Source of the DNA: Dermatemys mawii
Taxonomy: Eukaryota; Chordata; Testudines; Dermatemydidae
Direction of reading: 5' to 3'
Length of the DNA stretch: 64,000 nt
NCBI GenBank assembly: GCA_007922305.1
Contig: ML677335.1
Coordinates: 43,320,804-43,384,803 of the forward strand
Below are positions 57,020 through 64,000 of this stretch, one piece after another (the first letter of the stretch is position 1; each line of letters opens with the position of its first letter). The translations under genes were made by a program, and so were the position numbers. The notes under the pieces were generated by a model. That model saw only the letters and a program-made list of their open reading frames with translations, was not told where the DNA came from and did no database searches.

Positions 57020-57135
57020 CAACCAGGAGTTCTGGGCTGGCTGCAAGAGTTGCTGGGTGAGGCTCTCTGGCCTGTGCTATACAGGAAGTCAGTCAGAGAT
57101 CAGCATGGTCCCATCTGGCCTTAAAATCTAGGATG
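57020..57135 (+). mobile_element. CR1 LINE 3'-terminal fragment
   Basis: GGCTCTCTGGCCTGTGCTAT, ACAGGAAGTCAGTCAGAG, TGGTCCCATCTGGCC and TTAAAATCTAGGATG. Confidence 0.75.
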
Positions 57136-57349
57136 CTCTGAAGCTATTAAATTCCATGGCACTTTCTCCCATGCTGGAGCAATGACTGCATGCACTTTCC
57201 CCCTTGCTGCAGTGACAGCAAAATTGATCATCACTTTTTATACTTCCGTGTTAGGTGGCTGGACTTGGCACAGCTGTCAACATTGCTGAGTTCTTGCAAG
57301 GAAAGACTCAAAAAAAACCCAAAACCCAATTACAACCAGGAGAAAAATG

Positions 57350-58422
57350 AATAAGCCATGGTGAAGATGTACATTTATTTTTACTTACAGAAAAGCTGCT
57401 GATCACCACATTCATTTTGGCACTTGGAGACACTTGGAAGTGGTTTGCTGCAAGGTGACGAATCACAATCTCTATAAAAATGTACAAAGTGGTGTAAAAT
57501 CGCCAACCATGTTCCACAATGTGAGGGCCTAAAAGCAGTACACACACACCCCCCCACAGACAACCACACAGTGCAAATGAGATTTCACACCAGCCAGATC
57601 CTACAGACTTGAAGATGTGTTAATGACTAAACAAAAAAGGTATCCTAGCCAGCAGCAATGTAATTAAATGGTGTCAGATTTAGCCTGGTAATTAGCAATC
57701 AAATTGCAACCAAGACTAGCGAAGCATAAATGACATTTAAAAGCTTACTCAAATTAAAGTGCAATGCGTGTTTACATTTGCCTCCATACAGCACTGGATA
57801 GCAACACTGAAGCACGTAGCTGCTCTAAAAGGCTGCTATTTTTGTGTTTTGCCCATAGCCTATTTTCTTCCCTCCTGACATGAAGAAGGTCATGGGCACT
57901 CAGCAACCACCGTGTCGAAAAACCATTAACAAACACTACTGGACAGGGACCGAAAGGTCCTTCTGGGGCTAATGCAATGTGTGCAGACAAAAGCTAACCC
58001 CTGTATAGCACGAAGAAGAGTATTACTTCAGTCCATCTCAAATTATCCATGGAGGTGCAGAAAAACACTAGCAACGCATCTCAGCCTTGGCGTGGCATTG
58101 CATTCTAATGGCTACTCAGCCGCCGCCATCTTCCTCTGTCAACACCCGTTATAAATATACAGAAATAAAGAAAAGCAAAGAATAACTGTTCAGACAATGT
58201 TTTTATGCTCAAGAGACTGGGGGAGGGCTCTCTCTCAGAATGGAGCAAAATCTCTTCTCTGTGCCAGAAAGAAAATTTGTTCCTGCCCTAGGCGCCCTTT
58301 CAGCATTGTCTTTTTGTTGGTTGATTTGAGACACAAAATTAGCTTTGAATGGGTTAATACTCTCCTTGAAGTCAATACACGACTCCCGGAACCGCACTCC
58401 CGGTGTGTCTGGCTCCTGTCCC
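57350..58422 (-). other. probable 3'UTR of CALY
   Basis: Minus-strand sequence after the CALY stop codon up to the first plausible poly(A) signal. It is AT-rich, free of recognisable transposons and has no long open frame of its own, as expected of a UTR. The end is set by AATAAA at 57379-57374 plus about 20 bases and is not proven. Confidence 0.5.
57374..57379 (-). terminator. candidate poly(A) signal AATAAA
   Basis: Canonical hexamer on the minus strand, about 1,045 bases after the CALY stop codon. Cleavage would fall near 57350-57360. Confidence 0.5.
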
Positions 58423-58626
58423 TTACTGCTGAACGCCAGCCGGATCCTCTTTGCCCTTCTCAGCTTCCTTCAAGGCATTCATGACCGGTAACCAAGGGGA
58501 AGGCAGTTCAGGGATGGTTTTCTTGCCTTGATTTACGTGGTTAATGGCCGTGTAGAGACTTCCTTGGGGTCCCACTTCCTGCTCCGAATAGTACATCTCC
58601 AGCGCGGCAGGAGTGCAGTGCTTGTG
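58423..58626 (-). CDS. CALY (calcyon), last coding exon
   Basis: Encodes the 67-residue C-terminal luminal or cytoplasmic tail, ending in TAA at 58425-58423. The acceptor is a long pyrimidine tract ending CCCCAG (58632-58627), and the frame continues in phase 0 from the previous exon. It opens HKHCTPAALEMYYSEQE, close to the HKxCTPxxLEMYYxE that I recall from mammalian calcyon; NSG1 and NSG2 have only a looser version. Next comes LYTAINH, resembling the YTVIxHY of NSG proteins, then a Lys/Glu-rich end (KEAEKGKEDPAG). From memory the mammalian tail is longer (about 95-100 residues from the same point), so this is a compact version. Calcyon binds clathrin light chain and promotes clathrin-mediated endocytosis in neurons. 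Confidence 0.88.
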   Translation of the reverse strand, partial: HKHCTPAALEMYYSEQEVGPQGSLYTAINHVNQGKKTIPELPSPWLPVMNALKEAEKGKEDPAGVQQ

Positions 58627-59510
58627 CTGGGGAAAAAAACAGAAAATGCCATGAGCAAACGAGACCTGCAGGCCTTAGCTAGAGAGCAGAGGGAGCAGTG
58701 ACACTGGCTGGGCCCCAAGCTCCCTTGAAACCAATAGCTGCGCTGGGTCATGAGAAAGGATGCAGATAGCTCAACCCACTGTAACGACTCTTAATCCACT
58801 CCCTGGGGTGGCAACTCTCTACACTGGCATAACTCCACTGACAACACGGGTTCTGCTGGATTCGCACCAGGAGCAGAATTCTGCTCCCTGTCCAATTGTC
58901 CAAGCTGGGAAACAGGGTGGGTGGGCTCCAAGTTTTGCCTCCGTGACCATTTCCCTACGTAGGCTGGGTTCCCTGGCCTGTCTACATCCCCCATGATCCC
59001 CCTCTTGGTGCTGGGAGGCAGCCACCTCATGGGAGTTTGTGCTTGCGTTGTATTATAGGAGATATCACCTGGTCAGGGAGCCCGGTCAACAGAGGGGATG
59101 AAGCAGTTGGGACCTGAGGCATCTGAACTACAACTCCCATGAGGCAATGCATCAGGATCCCCAGATTGAAATATTCATTTTGTGACCAGCTAGTTACACC
59201 ACTCACCCACGCTCATCTCCACCTCTATGTGAGCATCATTTACAAGACACTTACTGGGAGATACAGGCCAGTGCCAGTATTTGGCAACTGGCCTTCTCAA
59301 AAGCACAATATCCCAACAATCCCAAAGGGAGCTCATCCTGCAAAGCCGAGAGCATGGACAGCACCAGGGAAGACTGGGGCCCATACATGAGCCTGGGCAT
59401 AGCATAATGCAAACATTTGACACCGAGATGGCAGCTTCCTTTCTTTCCCAGCACCACCATCTGTAAGGCAATAACTGAGACAGGCCGGAGGGAGACAGGG
59501 GTCATCTTAC
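58627..59510 (-). other. CALY intron between the last two coding exons
   Basis: An 884-bp phase-0 intron with GTAAG at the donor (59510-59506) and a pyrimidine-rich acceptor ending CCCCAG. About 58815-58890 holds an old interspersed repeat like that at 14640-14750 in opposite sense. Confidence 0.85.
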
Positions 59511-59624
59511 CTTAAACACAAAGCCCTCTGGGCAGGTTAGCTGGTCATACCACAGTGCCTTGTACATGACCAGCATGAGCAGGCAGGCCAGGAAGGCCAT
59601 CGTGATGAGAATCAACCCTGTCAG
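59511..59624 (-). CDS. CALY (calcyon), transmembrane exon
   Basis: A 114-nt, 38-residue exon. The acceptor CTCCAG is at 59630-59625 after a C/T-rich tract, and the donor AAG|GTAAG is at the 59511/59510 junction; both ends are phase 0. It starts LTGLILITMAFLACLLMLVM, a single hydrophobic membrane span. Then YKALWYDQLTCPEGFVFK, almost the calcyon YKAxWYDQxTCPxGF block. The Trp-Tyr-Asp-Gln run separates calcyon from its paralogues NSG1 and NSG2, where I recall YK, two variable residues and YD. The family are single-pass endosomal or vesicle proteins acting in receptor trafficking. Upstream exons coding the N-terminal cytosolic part (about 90 residues in mammals) were not found up to base 64000. 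Family assignment is firm; the orthologue call is by motif memory. Confidence 0.9.
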
Positions 59625-59804
59625 CTGGAGGGAAAGGGAACAAAACAGAACAACTGGCATGAGCCCAGAAGATGACTTTTTTTGTGTTTTTGGCAAAAAA
59701 ATCCCCAAACCTGAAGATGCCAACAAACAATGAGAGGGGGTACCCTGCCTTGATGACACCATCACTGTATCCAGGCCAGGTGTCCACACAGACCTTATAG
59801 CGAG

Positions 59805-60390
59805 AGGGGCTGTGTTACCTCTGTATATAGCACTGGTGGGTCCATCACTGGATACCACGTCCAGGTCCGGTGTCTGCACTTCTAATCAATTGGACCAACT
59901 GAAAAGGGTTTGGAAGAGAGTGACAGAAATGATTCAGATCAGAAAACCTGCCTTGCTGTGAGAGACTAAAGAAACTCAGTCGGTTTTGTTTATCTAGGAG
60001 AAGGTTAGAGGTGAATTGATCATGGTCTACATGTATCTCCTTGAGGCAGACATTTCTAATAATAGAGGACTGTTTAATCTTGCAGAAAAGGGCAGAACAA
60101 GATACAGTGGGTGGAAGCTAAAGCCAGACAAACTTGAAATATGGAGCATATTTTAAATGGAGGTTAGTTAGCCACTGGAACAGCTCGCCTAGAGACATGG
60201 AGGGTTCTCCATCACTTGGAGTCTGGAGAGAATCTCTCTTTCAAAGGGATTTGCTCTAACTCCACTTCTGTTCTGGGCTGCCTGCAGGAGTCACTGGCAG
60301 GTGGTGGACCTGCTAGCCTGTGGTGGGCAGGAGGACAGACTGGATGGTTAGAACGGTCTCTTCTGGCCTCTATGACTATGGATTCCAGAG
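59805..60390 (+). mobile_element. CR1 LINE 3' portion in the CALY upstream intron
   Basis: TATAGCACTGGTGGGTCCATC, CACGTCCAGGTCCGGTGTC, AGAAATGATTCAGATCAG, GGACTGTTTAATCTTGCAG and TTAGTTAGCCACTGGAACAG, ending ATGACTATGGATTC. It lies antisense to CALY, starting 180 bp before the transmembrane exon. Confidence 0.88.
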
Positions 60391-63300
60391 GGAAGGAAAT
60401 GGCCATTACAGCTGCAGCCGTAGGGTGGGGAATACGTGTTGGTCCAAGATAAGTAGATAGAGTGACATCACTGGCAAGTTACTCATACCCTGCTGGGGGA
60501 GAAATGGGCCCCAAGAACTGGCCCTGACAGAATGTGCGTGACATCATTTATAAATCGCTCAGTAAAGCTGCTTCTCCTTCCACAGCACGGGATTGAAATG
60601 CCCGCTGCTGCTGCAGAGCATGGACAGTGTCATGGTGTCCACCTCAGACACCCTGGCGAAGGCCAGGCATGGATATGAAGAGAGTCAGCAAGGGAAGGCT
60701 CATTTTCACTTCCAGACCTTGGCTGGCTGGCTGGCTCTGGGCGGTGCAAGGTTTGATGTTATTTGTCTTATACCCAGTGGCTGCAAAGATCTCTCCCTGC
60801 TTCCTCCAACAGAAAGCTTCTAGTGGGGGCTGGCTTGTTGGTTCTGAAGTTCTATTTTTGGCTCTGACTCAGTGTGGGAGCTGCTATTTACAGCTGCATT
60901 AAAGCACCAGGGGCCAGGTGTGAGTCAGACAGTGAAGACAGGGAACTCTTGGGTCATCTCTCCATCACCCATGTCAGTGCAAACTCCCTCATCCCACAGG
61001 GGTTGTACACTGTAGATGAGGGCATGGTCAGAGCTCTGCAAACACCTGATTTTCCTGTTCGCTGCACTGACCAAAATGTTACCCAAAAATGGTTTTGAGT
61101 CCAACTAAATGTTTTGTTTCATTTTTAGAGCTTTAACCTTTTTCAGTTGTTTTATTTCCAAAATAAAACTGAAATCCATTTCAAAATGAGAAGTTGTCTC
61201 AAAAGGAAACATTTTATTGGGGGGGATTGTTATTTATCAAAACAATTCAGCCAATTCAATACAAATTCACAGAGTGTTTCAGTTGATCTAAATAAGTCTT
61301 TTTCAGTAAAATTATGATGGCTGGAAATTTTCACCCAGCTCTGGGACTGACCTTCCCCCGTCCCCGCTTCAAGCGGGGATGTGCTGCAGCTCCTAGACAT
61401 TATGAGGAACTCACAGCTGGAGCTCAGAGCTAGGGAAAACTTTGAGAGAGTGCCACACAGCTTCTGGAGATGACTTGGGCTTCCTCCACTACCCACCACT
61501 CTCCAGTAGACCCAGCTCCTCTTGTGGAAACAGCTTCTCCGGCAAACCCAATGGATTCTAACACAGCCCCTTCTCTCTCTCAAGGGAGCAGCCAGCCAAC
61601 CCACTCCCTTTGTTGTGATTCCTAGGTAATGCTAGGTGAGTGCTACATGGATCCCATGGCCGTTTATTTTGCCTTGATGCTGAGATATGTTGCAGAACTC
61701 CATGCAGTAAGCAGGAATTCCCCACTACTAGCACATGCTGCACTCAGGTACAGGACCTATCAAAGAGAAGGGGAAGAGGAACTAGGTCACATCCTGGTTT
61801 TTATAATGCCAGAGGGAATTTTCCAAATCCCACGGAATCCTGGGGGAAAACTGGAACTCTGGGACCAGGCCAATGGGTAGAATACACCAATACATGGAGG
61901 GAGATGCTGGTAAGGACACCAAAGTTAAGGCCAAGTTCAGTTTGCACTCATTCCAGGGACACATCCTCTTTGGAAGAGCACACCATATCTTCAACATTCA
62001 ACCTTGGAGTATCGAATGGATTGCCTGGGAATTTACAAGTGTACCCATTCCTTAGTGTAGAAATTAAAATTAAACTACAAATGAGTCCTTTAGGAAATGG
62101 AGCATGCTGCATCCAACATGTTCATATCCCAAATGGCCTTATTAGAACAATCCAGCCTCTTCAGACTTCCCATGTAATTAAAACACACTGAAATCTAGTG
62201 CATAGGCCCCATTTGAAAATATTAGATTATAATTATACACAGTTATTGACGCTGTTGTATCTACTTGTTGTGATTGTTTGCAAACCAAAAGATACCCCAA
62301 AATGGAGTTAAGACTAAGAGTACATTAGTAATTTAGGATAAAAACATTATAGGGATGGTGCAATTATCCCCCCAAGTAAGTGTTATAAACCCAGGAAATT
62401 CAGAGGGAAAGTTTAATTTAACAGAAAACCTACCATAGGAATAGGATATGGAAAAGCATCCCAAACAACCTTAACTCGGCTGTGCAGAGGTACCATGCAA
62501 TTGCCCTACATTTATGCACATTAGTGGGTTTACTCCCAGATTAGAGGAAGCTGATCTTTAGAGACATATTAGTTCATTCTCTTGTTCTTTTCTTTTCTAA
62601 TATATGAGGTGGAATCTGAGTAGGAGAAGGAGGCAAAGGAAATGCGTCATGAGCCTGGTTTTCAGCCTAGGCTCTAGGTTTGTAGATGCAAAGAGACAGT
62701 TAGATGCGCCTAACAGCTTTAACCACCCCTGGCCGCAATCACTGCAGGAACTAACCCATGGCTGGCAAAGAGGAGGTCAGGTTGAGACTGGATTGAAAAC
62801 CAGGCTGTGTTTGTACAGGTCCAGGTGTGGCTATGGCCTCAGCACACCAGGCCAACAGCCTAGGGTCCGGTACCCAACAATAGTCAGGACCAGAGGCTGC
62901 AGAGGGAAGGGCAAGAAAGCGTAATGGGCATGTCTGGAATAAGCTGCCCAGAAGGAGAGAGGGGGTGTCTTCCTGACCTGTCTCATCTGATTAACACATC
63001 TGCCTGAGGGTATGCATCTCTTGTACCCTACGGGGAACGTTATTGCTTTTATAGTCTAACACAGCTGAAGGGTTTCAAGTGTCCACAAAGCACATGAGGG
63101 AGAATGAAGAAAGCTAAGGTCAGATTTCCCCAAAGCCATAGGCTACTCAGTGTGAATAGGGAGGGCAGAATATGGCCCCCAGAGACATCTGCGTGCAATG
63201 AGGAGAAGGATCGAAATTCAGGAGTGAGAGGTAAGACTGGTGAGTCCTAAAATGGGTCCTAAATCATGTGCAGCTAAGGACAATGACCCTGGAAAATCAG

Positions 63301-64000
63301 AGGGACAAGAAACAGCCAGTGTGGCTTCTCAAGTGACCAAAGACAAAGCACTCAGGGGAAACCAGGACACTGCAGAATGTTTGGCTTTGCCCCCCCCACC
63401 TCAAAACAATCTGCATGTCTGGAAGCAGAAGTCACCAGACAGCCAGTTAACCCAGTAGCAGTGAGACTGGCTCATATGGAGCATATTATGTAAATCCACA
63501 ACAGCCGTGGAAGGGAGTCTGTTGTCACTGCCCATTCCACATGCTGTTCCCTGCAGATGGCCCTGCCAAGTGCATGTTAGAGCCAGGGGGTGTGTGAGCC
63601 CTGGGGGGTGGGAACAGCAGCAGGCACCAGCTAACCATACCCTTATGCTGAAATGGTTACAAACCCCTTGTCCCTGGGCTCCATCCTGCCCCTCCTCTGA
63701 GCCTGAGGTGAAGGAACTGTAGGGATCCGCGGTGTCCTGGCTCATGGCACTATCACATGTCCAGAGACCCCGAGGGGGAGGGGCTCAAGAGACGGGCAAA
63801 TGCCTCAGCTCTGGCGCTTGGTTTGGCTGAGCACTGAAAATTCAATCTCAGCTTGTCCAAGTCGGCTCCTCACCCACCGCCCCACTCCCCTGCCATCCCC
63901 TGAACAAGCCCTTTCCCAGCAGGCCTTATTTCCCTCTCCCTCCTCCGTTGCCACCGGAGCCTCTGTGGGATGCCGGAGAGTGGCTTCTCCTGAAGAAAAC
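60391..64000. other. no exon recognised; probable CALY intron or upstream sequence
   Basis: 61080-61360 is an AT-rich repeat ending TTTTCACCCAGCTCTG, akin to the GAGCTGGTCAAA family. The rest is unassigned. I looked on the minus strand for the N-terminal calcyon motifs (PLISPL-like, VVIKTxTEY-like) and saw none. Whether this is intron or intergenic is not settled. Confidence 0.45.

Noticed and set aside
59630..59879. CALY start codon in the long minus frame running to 59879
   Set aside because: A strong splice acceptor (CTCCAG after a pyrimidine tract) lies at 59630-59625. The upstream part of the frame overlaps an antisense CR1 and does not resemble the calcyon N-terminus.

Overview
This is vertebrate nuclear DNA, most likely from a turtle or a close sauropsid relative. 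The dominant repeats are CR1 LINE copies with the 3' tails typical of turtles (repeats of TTCTTATG or GATTCTATG). With them are many hAT-type and other short non-autonomous DNA transposons, MIR-type SINEs, a Ty3/Gypsy LTR element, Penelope-like elements and an LTR fragment. I see no bacterial-style operons, rRNA, tRNA or CRISPR array. Repeat boundaries are judged by eye against remembered family consensuses and are approximate unless a target-site duplication (TSD) or splice site is cited.

The only host gene I can support is on the minus strand at the right end. Two exons (59511-59624 and 58423-58626) encode the membrane segment and C-terminus of a calcyon/NSG-family protein, best matched to CALY (calcyon). 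Its 3'UTR seems to run to about 57350, where a poly(A) signal lies. The N-terminal exons were not found and probably lie beyond base 64000. The other 57 kb looks like gene-poor flanking sequence built up from transposons.

Layout. 1-2.1 kb: unique sequence, a CA microsatellite, a 43-bp minisatellite and a perfectly palindromic Penelope-like insertion with an intact TSD. 2.1-4.6 kb: a long decayed CR1 (+) split by a CR1 3' end (-). 4.6-7.4 kb: short CR1, a MITE and a degenerate tandem repeat. 7.39-12.72 kb: a complete but dead minus-strand Ty3/Gypsy element with both LTRs and a decayed 5-bp TSD; a CR1 sits in its gag and two hAT elements in its 5' LTR. 13-19.4 kb: CR1 fragments, MITEs and a CpG-rich hairpin repeat. 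19.4-33.9 kb: mostly unrecognised sequence with sparse MITE, MIR and CR1 pieces. 33.9-37.1 kb: a hAT transposase pseudogene, a Penelope-like element with a GIY-YIG endonuclease remnant, an LTR fragment and a CR1. 37-57 kb: CR1 (-) copies, MIRs and MITEs. 57.3-64 kb: the CALY 3' end and intronic or upstream sequence, including a CR1.

The most interesting signal is the Penelope-like set. Three separate copies carry sequence arranged like a hammerhead ribozyme (CTGANGA, helix II, GAAA-type box). Each is broken, two of them at the same CpG. One copy is a perfect 62-bp inverted repeat flanked by an exact TSD.
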